Assembly: GCF_024172165.1 (NCBI RefSeq)
Contig: NZ_JAMZEB010000002.1
Coordinates: 6,841,501-6,905,500, forward strand
Reading direction: 5' to 3'
DNA length: 64,000 nucleotides
Source: Nonomuraea thailandensis
GTDB taxonomy: Bacteria; Actinomycetota; Actinomycetes; Streptosporangiales; Streptosporangiaceae
Shown piece after piece: positions 48,432-58,134 of this stretch. Numbering within the stretch: position 1 is the stretch's first letter; the number at the start of each line of letters is the position of its first letter. The translations under genes were made by a program, and so were the position numbers. Below the pieces are notes generated by a model that did no database searches, was not told the DNA's origin, and saw only the letters and a list, made by a program, of their open reading frames with translations.

Positions 48432-50012
48432 ATGGAGGCGGAGCAGGTGGAGTCGTGCCTGCGGCTCCTCGGGCTGGCCAAGCGGTTACCGGCCGACCAT
48501 CCCGACCGCCGCAGGATCGAGCACGCGGCCACCGGGCTGATCAGGGACGGACGGCACGAGCGCCGCGCCGCCGCCCGCGCGCAGGCCACACGCCTGGACG
48601 GCGAACTGCTGGCGGCGACCGCCATGGGCGCCGCCGACCGCCGGATGGACGTCCCGCTCCCGACACCCGCGCCCACCGCCGCGGCCTCGACCCCCGCGCC
48701 CACCGCCGCGGCCTCGGCCCCAGTGCCCACCGCCGGGCCGGGGACGAACGCCCCCGCTGCCGGCTTCCTGCCGGGCAGCCTGCGCCGGCCTCGCCACTGC
48801 TACGTGTGCCAGCGGCTCTTCAGCCGGGTGCACCACTTCTACCACCGGCTCTGCCCGGACTGCGCGGTGGACAACCTCGCCCGGCGGGCGGCCCGTACGG
48901 ACCTGGCGGGGCGCAGGGTGCTGCTGACCGGCGGGCGGGTCAAGATCGGGCACGAGCTGGCGCTGATGATGTTGCGGGACGGCGCCGAGGTCATGGTGAC
49001 CACCCGCTTCCCCGCCGACGCCGCGCGCCGGTTCGGGGCCGCGCCGGACGCCGGGCGGTGGTGGGGACGGCTCAGCGTGGCCACGCTCGACCTGCGGGAT
49101 CCGCGGCAGGTGGTGGCGCTCACCGACCGGCTGCTCGCGGACGGGGCTTCCCTCGACATCCTCGTCAACAACGCCGCCCAGACCCTGCTGCGGCCCGCCT
49201 TCTCGTACGTGTTGCTGGCCGCCGGCGAGGCGTCGCCGCACGACGCCGCCCTGCCGGTCTGGCGGGCGCCCGGGTTCGTCCCGCCCGGCACCGGCGTCCT
49301 CCGCTCGGCACTGCACACCGCTCCCGGCGCGGACGCCCACGAGCCCCCGCACGGGCATGCGCGAACGCGGGAACACGCAGACCCGCACGGGACCCTTGCC
49401 CCTACGGAGCTTCCCGGCGCGGACGGCCCCCTCCCCGACACGGCCGGGCTGCTCCCGGACGTGGCCGGCTTGCTCCCCGGCAAGGCCGGCCTGTTCCCGG
49501 ACGTGGCCGGGCTGCTCCCCGACCCCTCCGCCGCCAACTCCTGGTCGGCCCGGCTGGGCGGGGTGGAGCCGGTGGACCTGCTGGAGGCGCAGCTCGTCAA
49601 CGCGGTCGCCCCGTTCCTGCTGGCCGACCGTCTCCTTCCGCTGATGCTCGCCTCCCCGCACCCCCGCCGCTACGTCGTCAACGTCTCCGCCGTGGAGGGC
49701 CAGTTCGCCGCCGCGTACAAGACCGGCGGCCACCCGCACACCAACATGGCCAAGGCGGCGCTCAACATGCTCACCAGGACCAGCGCCGGCGAGCTCGCGG
49801 CGCGGCACGTCTACATGTGCAGCGTGGACACGGGCTGGATCACCGACGAGAAGCCGCTGCCGGAGCGCGACCGGCACGCGAGGACGGGCTGGCGCACGCC
49901 CCTCGACGTGGTGGACGGTGCCGCCCGCGTGTACGACCCGATCGTGCGAGGGGAGGCGGGCGATCCCGTGCACGGCGTTCTGCTCAAGGACTACCGGGAG
50001 GTGCCGTGGTGA
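48432..50012 (+). CDS. Zinc-finger SDR-fold protein lacking the catalytic Tyr
   Basis: A 526-residue protein from ATG 48432 with GAGGAG five bases upstream. Residues 1-65 are helical; about 75-100 is a Pro/Ala repeat (PTPAPTAAAS); residues 123-144 hold a four-Cys finger, CYVC...CPDC, in HCYVCQRLFSRVHHFYHRLC; then an SDR Rossmann fold begins with VLLTGGRVKIGHELALMML and DILVNNAAQTLLRP. The catalytic Ser is in VNVSAVEGQF, but the usual YxxxK is TNMAK in GHPHTNMAKAALNMLTR, so the active Tyr is Thr. A roughly 100-residue insert with 7-residue repeats splits the fold. The LRR gene overlaps its stop, so both are cotranslated. Catalysis may be lost or altered; binding of NAD and of an RNA or protein partner is conceivable. 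Function unknown. Confidence 0.82.
   Translation: MEAEQVESCLRLLGLAKRLPADHPDRRRIEHAATGLIRDGRHERRAAARAQATRLDGELLAATAMGAADRRMDVPLPTPAPTAAASTPAPTAAASAPVPTAGPGTNAPAAGFLPGSLRRPRHCYVCQRLFSRVHHFYHRLCPDCAVDNLARRAARTDLAGRRVLLTGGRVKIGHELALMMLRDGAEVMVTTRFPADAARRFGAAPDAGRWWGRLSVATLDLRDPRQVVALTDRLLADGASLDILVNNAAQTLLRPAFSYVLLAAGEASPHDAALPVWRAPGFVPPGTGVLRSALHTAPGADAHEPPHGHARTREHADPHGTLAPTELPGADGPLPDTAGLLPDVAGLLPGKAGLFPDVAGLLPDPSAANSWSARLGGVEPVDLLEAQLVNAVAPFLLADRLLPLMLASPHPRRYVVNVSAVEGQFAAAYKTGGHPHTNMAKAALNMLTRTSAGELAARHVYMCSVDTGWITDEKPLPERDRHARTGWRTPLDVVDGAARVYDPIVRGEAGDPVHGVLLKDYREVPW
49431..49526 (+). repeat. Four 21-bp in-frame repeats in the SDR insert
   Basis: Encodes LPDTAGL, LPDVAGL, LPGKAGL, FPDVAGL and a partial LPDP with an exact 21-bp period, inside the insert between the nucleotide-binding and catalytic parts of the SDR fold. 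Confidence 0.85.
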
Positions 50013-51154
50013 CGGAATGGGCGGGCATCGGTCCCGTCGTCCCGCGCCCCGTGGACGAGCTCGCGCCCCTGCTGGCGTGGCTGCGCACCGGCCGCCAGGT
50101 CGGGGAGCGCACCGACTTCCCCTCGGGCACGGCCATGCCTGACGGCCGGCTCGACCTGTGCAAGCAGGCGCTGGGCCCGGACGGCGCGCGGGCGGTCGTG
50201 TCCGCCCTGCGCCCGCACGGCCCCGTCCGGCACCTGCTGCTCGGCACGGACGGGCTCGGCGACGCGGGCGCGGCCGACGCCACGGAGGGCGCCATCGGCG
50301 CCGGGGTGGAGACCGTGTACCTGGGCTGCAACGGCATCGGCGCGGCGGGCGCCTGCCGGATCGCCGACCAGCTCATCGCCTCGCCCGGAGTCGTACGGGG
50401 CCTGTGGCTCAAGCGCAACCCGCTCGGCGGGGAGGGCGGCCGGGTGGCCGGCCGGCTGATGTCCCAGGGCACCGGCCTGGCCACGCTCGACCTGGTGCAG
50501 ACCGGCCTCGACGCGGCGGCGGCCCTGGCGGACGGGGTGGAGTCGGCGGCGGCACGCGGCGACCGCATCGGCCGGCTCTACCTCGGCGGCAACCCCCTCG
50601 GCGCGGAGCAGGCGGCGCGCATCGTCCGTACCGGGGCGGTGGACGAGCTCTACGTGTCGGCGGCCGGCCTGGGCGACGCCGGGGCCCGCCTCCTCGCGCG
50701 GGCGCTGCGCGCGGCGCCGCCCGGGCTCACCCACCTGTCGCTGGCCGGCAACGGCATCGGCCCGCAGCCGCTGGTGGAGCTGGTCGCCGCCGCCGTGGCG
50801 GCCGGCGTCACCCTGCTCGACCTCGGCCGGGTACGCGCCGCGGGAGCGCTCGGCGCGCCCGGCAACCGTCTCGACGAACCCGCCACGTCGGCCATCGCGA
50901 ACCTCCTGTCCTCCACCCCCCATCGCCTCGCCCACCTGATCCTCCGCGACACGGGCGTCACCAGCAGGGGCGCGCTCGCGCTGGTCGCGGGCGCCCGCAG
51001 GGCCGTCTCTCCCACCCGGTACGCGCTCGGCCCGGGCATCGCCTCCCGCGCCAAGCGCGAGCTCGCCGAGCTGGCGAAGGCGGTGCCGCCCCTGTCATCG
51101 CATCCGGACGTGGCGGCCATCGCCAGCGTGCACCGGACCCGCCGCCCGCGCTGA
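50009..51154 (+). CDS. Leucine-rich repeat protein, RNase-inhibitor/GALA-like
   Basis: A 381-residue cytoplasmic LRR protein whose GTG start overlaps the SDR stop (GTGA). After an N-terminal cap (PRPVDELAPLLAWLRTGRQVGERTDFPSG) come about eight repeats of the ribonuclease-inhibitor type: VETVYLGCNGIGAAGACRIADQL, VRGLWLKRNPLGGEGGRVAG, LATLDLVQTGLDAAAALADG, IGRLYLGGNPLGAEQAARI, VDELYVSAAGLGDAGARLLARAL, LTHLSLAGNGIGPQPLVELVAAA and LAHLILRDTGVTSRGALALVAGA. No signal peptide or membrane helix. Such horseshoe folds bind proteins or RNA. Cotranslation with the SDR-fold protein suggests a complex; the tRNA-like gene upstream is a possible ligand. This is inference. Confidence 0.85.
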   Translation: MTEWAGIGPVVPRPVDELAPLLAWLRTGRQVGERTDFPSGTAMPDGRLDLCKQALGPDGARAVVSALRPHGPVRHLLLGTDGLGDAGAADATEGAIGAGVETVYLGCNGIGAAGACRIADQLIASPGVVRGLWLKRNPLGGEGGRVAGRLMSQGTGLATLDLVQTGLDAAAALADGVESAAARGDRIGRLYLGGNPLGAEQAARIVRTGAVDELYVSAAGLGDAGARLLARALRAAPPGLTHLSLAGNGIGPQPLVELVAAAVAAGVTLLDLGRVRAAGALGAPGNRLDEPATSAIANLLSSTPHRLAHLILRDTGVTSRGALALVAGARRAVSPTRYALGPGIASRAKRELAELAKAVPPLSSHPDVAAIASVHRTRRPR

Positions 51155-51185
51155 CCGCCGCCTGGGATCGATCTCCGGACATCTC

Positions 51186-51469
51186 ATGAACCGAGACACG
51201 ACAGAGCACGGGGTGCTGCCGGTGGAGCCCGGCGAGCCGGGAGCGTGCACTCGCCACCCTCGCCATCACCCCGATGGTGATCTCCCCCGCCCTGCCCGAC
51301 CTGGTGGGATTCCCTTCCGCACGAGGCGGCGCTGGCCCTGCCCGGCCGCGCGGGCGCGAGCGGCGCGGACCGAACCGGCGGGCTGCTCCTGCTCACCGCG
51401 TGGACGGTCCTGTCCCTCGGATCGGCCTGGACGATCCTCGCCGGACGTGACAGCCAGGCCCCGACATGA
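51186..51469 (+). pseudogene. Remnant of a membrane protein
   Basis: One frame gives ALATLAITPMVISPALPDLVG; a shifted frame then gives EAALALPGRAGASGADRTGG and LLLLTAWTVLSLGSAWTILA with a stop at 51469. These look like the last helices of a multi-spanning membrane protein, possibly an ABC-2-type permease, broken by frameshift. No intact frame covers them. The rest of the 520-bp gap to the pectate lyase is regulatory (see 51562). Confidence 0.4.
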
Positions 51470-51561
51470 AAGTTTCACAACCGTCAATCCGGCTTGTTAT
51501 GCCCTGACCGGCCACGACGCCGATCGCGCCCAAAAGGATCCCCGGCCCTTCATTGACGACC

Positions 51562-51575
51562 GGAAAGCGCTTTCC
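51562..51575. promoter_or_regulatory. Perfect 14-bp palindrome upstream of the pectate lyase
   Basis: GGAAAGCGCTTTCC, 100 bp before the start of the PL1 gene. Central CG and AAAGCGCTTT are typical of LacI/CcpA-family operators, but it differs from the other LacI-type boxes in the window. Confidence 0.6.
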
Positions 51576-51675
51576 TAGTGTCACTGTCGTTCACTACCAT
51601 GCCTGCCATTCACATACGTGGACGGCAGGCACAGACAGCACCTACAGACAACCCGCAGTAGGTAGGAGCACACTC

Positions 51676-52623
51676 ATGCGCACATCACGACGTGTCCTGA
51701 TCCTCCTCACCAGCGTGGCCGCCGCGGCCGCCGGACTGACGGCGGCGGCCTCGGCGCCGGCCGCGGCCGACACCCCGCTGGTCGGCTGGGCCACGCAGGG
51801 CGGCGGCACCACCGGCGGCGGCAGCGTGCCGGCCACGACCGTCTCCTCTGCCTCCGCCCTGACGAGTGCCCTGTCGTCCGGCTCCGCCGCCGTGATCAGG
51901 GTCTCCGGCACGATCTCCTGCTCCGGCATGCTCCGCGTCACCTCGAACAAGACCGTCATCGGCAACTCGGGCGCGACCATCTCCGGGTGCGGCTTCAACG
52001 TGTCGCAGGCGTCGAACGTCATCATCCGCAACCTCAACTTCAGGAACTGGGGCGACGACGGCATCAACGTCCAGTACTCGACCCGCGTCTACATCGACCA
52101 CAACTCCTTCAGCAACGGCGGCGACGGCGCCCTGGACATCAAGCGCTCCAGCGACTACATCACGGTGTCCTGGAACCGGTTCTTCGACCACGACAAGACC
52201 ATGCTGCTGGGCCACAGCGACAGCAACGCCTCCGAGGACCGGGGCCGCCTGCGCGTGACGTACCACCACAACTGGTTCGACGGCACCAACCAGCGTCACC
52301 CGCGCGTCCGCTTCGGCAACCCGGTGCACGTCTTCAACAACTACTACGGCAGCGTCGGCAGCTACGGCGTCGCCTCCACCCAGGAGGCCGGCGTGCTCGT
52401 CGAGGGCAACTACTTCGAGAACACCGACGACCCGTTCCACCTGGGCGAGGGCAGCTCCCCCGCCGGCAGCCTGGTGGCCCGCAACAACCACTTCGTCAAC
52501 TCCGGCAGCGGCCAGAGCGGCGGCAGCGTCCGGTCGATCCCGTACTCGTACTCGCTCGACAGCGCCTCCAGCGTCAAGTCGATCGTGACGGCGGGCGCCG
52601 GTGCGGGCCGCATCTCCATCTGA
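51676..52623 (+). CDS. Secreted pectate lyase, PL1
   Basis: A 315-residue enzyme from ATG 51676 (AGGAG upstream). Signal: RRVLILLTSVAAAAAGLTAAASAPAAA. The parallel beta-helix has NKTVIGNSGATISGCGFNV, NVIIRNLNFRNW, the calcium-site region YIDHNSFSNGGDGALDIKRSSDYITVSWNRFFDHDKTMLLGHSD and the catalytic Arg region RHPRVRFGNPVHVFNNYY. It cleaves polygalacturonate by beta-elimination outside the cell, supplying the homogalacturonan arm of the pectin gene set. Monocistronic: own palindrome upstream, terminator downstream. Confidence 0.95.
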   Translation: MRTSRRVLILLTSVAAAAAGLTAAASAPAAADTPLVGWATQGGGTTGGGSVPATTVSSASALTSALSSGSAAVIRVSGTISCSGMLRVTSNKTVIGNSGATISGCGFNVSQASNVIIRNLNFRNWGDDGINVQYSTRVYIDHNSFSNGGDGALDIKRSSDYITVSWNRFFDHDKTMLLGHSDSNASEDRGRLRVTYHHNWFDGTNQRHPRVRFGNPVHVFNNYYGSVGSYGVASTQEAGVLVEGNYFENTDDPFHLGEGSSPAGSLVARNNHFVNSGSGQSGGSVRSIPYSYSLDSASSVKSIVTAGAGAGRISI

Positions 52624-52631
52624 CCGCCCCG

Positions 52632-52667
52632 GGCCGTGAGCGCGGCCGGCCTCCCGCGCTCACGGCC
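52632..52667 (+). terminator. Terminator of the pectate lyase gene
   Basis: GGCCGTGAGCGCGG-8 nt-CCGCGCTCACGGCC, a perfect 14-bp stem starting 9 bases after the stop codon. Confidence 0.85.
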
Positions 52668-52730
52668 GTCACCTCGCCGCGAGGCCCTGATCGCGGGCGG
52701 GCCGGAGCGGCTCCCCGTACGGTGGTGAGC

Positions 52731-53432
52731 ATGTCGTCCACCGAAACCGTGCGCGCGGGGTCCGGCAGGGCCGGGAAGCGGCGAACGCCCGGCAGGGCCG
52801 GGCGGGCCCACGACACCCGTGAGGCGATCCTCGACGCCGCCGAGCGGCTCTTCGCCGAGCGCGGGGTGGGCGAGGTCTCCAACCGGCAGATCGGCCAGGC
52901 GGCCGGTCAGGCGAACAACTTCGCCGTCGGCTACCACTTCGGCACCAAGGCCGACCTGGTGCGGGCGATCGTGCGCCGCCACACCGCCGTGACGGAGGAG
53001 CTCCGCGTGCGCATGCTCGCGCGGATCGCCGAGCCGGGCGACCTGCGCGCGTGGATCTCCTGCCTGGTACGCCCCGCCACCCGCCAGCTCGACGCCCTGG
53101 GCGTGCCGAGCTGGCGGGCCCGCTGCCTGGCGCAGTTCGACACCGTGCCCGCCCTGCGCCGGATCGTCGTGGAGGAGTCGGTGGCGACGCCGTCGATGGG
53201 GCGCGTCCTGGAAGGCATGTTCCGGCTGCTGCCCGGCCTGCCGCAGGAGGTGCGCGAGGAGCGCGGCGACATGAGCCGCCTGCTGGTGGTGCACACGCTG
53301 GCCGAGCGCGAGCGGGCCCTGCACGCGGGAGAGCGGGCGGGCACGGGCTGGGAGGCCACCGCCGCGGGCCTCGTCGACGCGCTGGCGGGCCTGTGGCCGG
53401 CCCCCGTCACCACCAGGCCCCTTCCTGGGTGA
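52731..53432 (+). CDS. TetR-family transcriptional regulator
   Basis: A 233-residue regulator. After a basic, disordered N-terminus (GSGRAGKRRTPGRAGRAHD) the HTH is TREAILDAAERLFAERGVGEVSNRQIGQAAGQANNFAVGYHFGTKADLVRAIVRRH. The NNFAVGYHFG recognition helix places it in the subgroup seen near membrane or cell-envelope genes. It lies 120 bp upstream of the GT2 gene on the same strand and may control it, though no palindrome was recognised in the spacer. The start at ATG 52731 could also be the GTG at 52725. Confidence 0.88.
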   Translation: MSSTETVRAGSGRAGKRRTPGRAGRAHDTREAILDAAERLFAERGVGEVSNRQIGQAAGQANNFAVGYHFGTKADLVRAIVRRHTAVTEELRVRMLARIAEPGDLRAWISCLVRPATRQLDALGVPSWRARCLAQFDTVPALRRIVVEESVATPSMGRVLEGMFRLLPGLPQEVREERGDMSRLLVVHTLAERERALHAGERAGTGWEATAAGLVDALAGLWPAPVTTRPLPG

Positions 53433-53552
53433 CGGCTGTCAAGTCTGAGCTGCGGAAATGTCGATTTCCGAGTGAGGGCACAGCTTTCTCCCAGGTAGCG
53501 AGCCTAAGGTGAGCCTCCTCACCGATCCGGCCGATCTCCAGGAGGCGCCAGC

Positions 53553-55175
53553 ATGTCCGTCGAGCGGGTGCGCGGCAACGACTACCGCGTGCTGCGACCG
53601 CCCGAGCGCCGCACGCCCGAGCTGCGGGTCAGCGTGATCGTCCCGGCCTACGGGGCCCAGGACAAGCTGGATCTGGTGTTGCAGGGGCTGGCGCGGCAGA
53701 CGTACCCGCCGGAGCTGACCGAGATCATCGTCGTGGACAACGGCAGCTCGCCGCCGCTGCGGCTGCCGGAGGGCACGGCCGCGCGGCTGGTCCGGTGCGA
53801 GCGGCCCGGACGGGCCGCCGCCCGCAACGCCGGGCTGGCCGAGGCGACCGGCGACGTCATCCACTGGCTGGACTCCGACGTGGTGCTCACGCCCGGCGCC
53901 GTCGAGGCGCACATGCGCTGGCACCACACCGCGCCCTACCTGTCCGTCACCGGCTACCTCCGCTTCACCCGCGCCCCGCTGCCCGCCGTCCTGCCGGACG
54001 ACCTGGAGGCGGCGTTCGAGCCGGCCGAGCCGCACGCCTGGCTGGCCGGCCTGGTGGAGCGTACGGACGGGCTCACGAACAACCCGGTGCGGCCGTTCAG
54101 CCTGCACGTCGGCGGCGCCACCTCCGTCAGCGCCCGCCTGATCGAGGCCGCGGGCCCCATGGACGACGACCTGATCGTCGGACAGGACACCGAGCTGGGA
54201 TACCGGCTCTACCAGGCGGGGGCGGTGTTCGTGCCCGAGCCGCGGGCCCGCGCCTACCACCTGGGCCCGACCATGCGCATGCGCGACCAGCAGCGCATCG
54301 ACCGGGTCAGCCACGCCTTCGTCGCCGACCGCATCCCCGCCTACCAGTGGCTGCGCACCCATCCCGCCAGGCGCTGGAAGGTGCCGAACGTGACCGCCGT
54401 CCTGGACGGCACCGCCGGCTACGAGGCCGTGCGCGCCGGCGTGGACGCGCTGCTCGCCTCGACCGTGACGGACCTGTCCGTCGTGCTGGTCGGCCCCTGG
54501 GACACCCTCGACCGCGACCGCCGCGCCCCGCTCCAGGACCCGAAGCTGGACCTGGTGCTGGTACACGGCCACTACGAGCACGAGAGCCGGGTGCTGCTGG
54601 CGACCGAGGAGGAGGTGCATCCGTCCGTCCCGTTCGTGCTGCGCCTGCCGGCGGGCTGGGTGCCGGGCGAGGACAGCCTGGCCAGGCTGCTGGCCCTGGC
54701 CCGCGCCGAGGGGCTGGGCCTGATCCAGGTGCTGCTGGCGGAGGCGCCCGGCGGGACGGTCACGGCCAGGCTCGAACGCGCGTCCGCCCTGGCCCGCGCC
54801 CGCCTCGTCGCCCGCCCCGGCGAGCCGCTCGACGACGCCGTGGACGACGTGTCGGGGGTCCGGTGGGTCGTCGGGGAGGAGTACGGGTTCAGCGACGAGC
54901 CGCAGGAGATCGCCGGGCGGCGCGCCGCGTACCGGGCCAGGATCCAGGCCGAGGCGCAGGCGGCCCGGCTGGCCGGTGAGGCCGAGCGGCTGCGCGCCCA
55001 GGTCGCGAAGTGGCGGGAGGAGGCGGCCCGCTGGCGTAGGAGCACCGTGGAGCTGCGGCGCGAGGTCGGCACGCTGCGCCGCCAGCTCCACGTGGCCCAG
55101 CGGGGGGACGACGGGGTGCGCGCCGTCCTGGCCCGCCGGATGAGGCGGGTGCTGACCAAGCGGGTACGCGGCTGA
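53553..55175 (+). CDS. Family 2 glycosyltransferase with C-terminal coiled coil
   Basis: A 540-residue protein with GGAGG before ATG 53553. The GT-A domain (about 25-260) has ELRVSVIVPAYGAQDKLDLVLQGLARQTYPPELTEIIVVDNGSS, GRAAARNAGLAEATGDVIHWLDSDVVLTPGAV (DSD metal motif) and IVGQDTELGYRLYQAG. A second region (about 280-440) resembles a degenerate transferase-like fold, and residues 460-525 form a charged coiled coil (AEAQAARLAGEAERLRAQVAKWREEAARWRRS). No membrane helices. The GH63-like hydrolase gene follows after 56 bases, so the two probably act on one glycoside. Donor sugar unknown. Confidence 0.87.
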   Translation: MSVERVRGNDYRVLRPPERRTPELRVSVIVPAYGAQDKLDLVLQGLARQTYPPELTEIIVVDNGSSPPLRLPEGTAARLVRCERPGRAAARNAGLAEATGDVIHWLDSDVVLTPGAVEAHMRWHHTAPYLSVTGYLRFTRAPLPAVLPDDLEAAFEPAEPHAWLAGLVERTDGLTNNPVRPFSLHVGGATSVSARLIEAAGPMDDDLIVGQDTELGYRLYQAGAVFVPEPRARAYHLGPTMRMRDQQRIDRVSHAFVADRIPAYQWLRTHPARRWKVPNVTAVLDGTAGYEAVRAGVDALLASTVTDLSVVLVGPWDTLDRDRRAPLQDPKLDLVLVHGHYEHESRVLLATEEEVHPSVPFVLRLPAGWVPGEDSLARLLALARAEGLGLIQVLLAEAPGGTVTARLERASALARARLVARPGEPLDDAVDDVSGVRWVVGEEYGFSDEPQEIAGRRAAYRARIQAEAQAARLAGEAERLRAQVAKWREEAARWRRSTVELRREVGTLRRQLHVAQRGDDGVRAVLARRMRRVLTKRVRG

Positions 55176-55231
55176 CAAACCTCACTTCCCGGGGAGGAGG
55201 CAGCGGGCGGGCGACGGAGGATGCTGCGCCC

Positions 55232-57871
<2,640 letters not shown>

Positions 57872-57885
57872 CCGGATCCTTTTCC

Positions 57886-57912
57886 TCCGCCCCGGCCCAA
57901 AACCGGGGCGGA
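57886..57912 (+). terminator. Terminator after the GH63-like gene
   Basis: TCCGCCCCGG-CCCAAAA-CCGGGGCGGA, a perfect 10-bp stem starting 14 bases after the stop codon. The remaining 222 bp to the next gene (57913-58134) are markedly AT-richer than the surroundings and should contain the promoter of the VWA operon; a TATGCG at about 58004 could be a -10 element, but none is certain. Confidence 0.85.
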
Positions 57913-58134
57913 TGCCATTATTGACGGATAAATGCACATAAACCGTATTTACTGAACTCTTGACTCACCAGCCCCACGCTCGTGACCTTCCTCATAGAAT
58001 TCCGGTATGCGGGGTAGACATCGGCGATTACGGACATGCACAATCCGACAGACGTCGTGACCAAAAGTGGGGCTGAAACTTCTCGGGGCTTCTCTCCGTT
58101 CTGCGGATAAGAAAAACGGCAACTGCGAGGAAAT

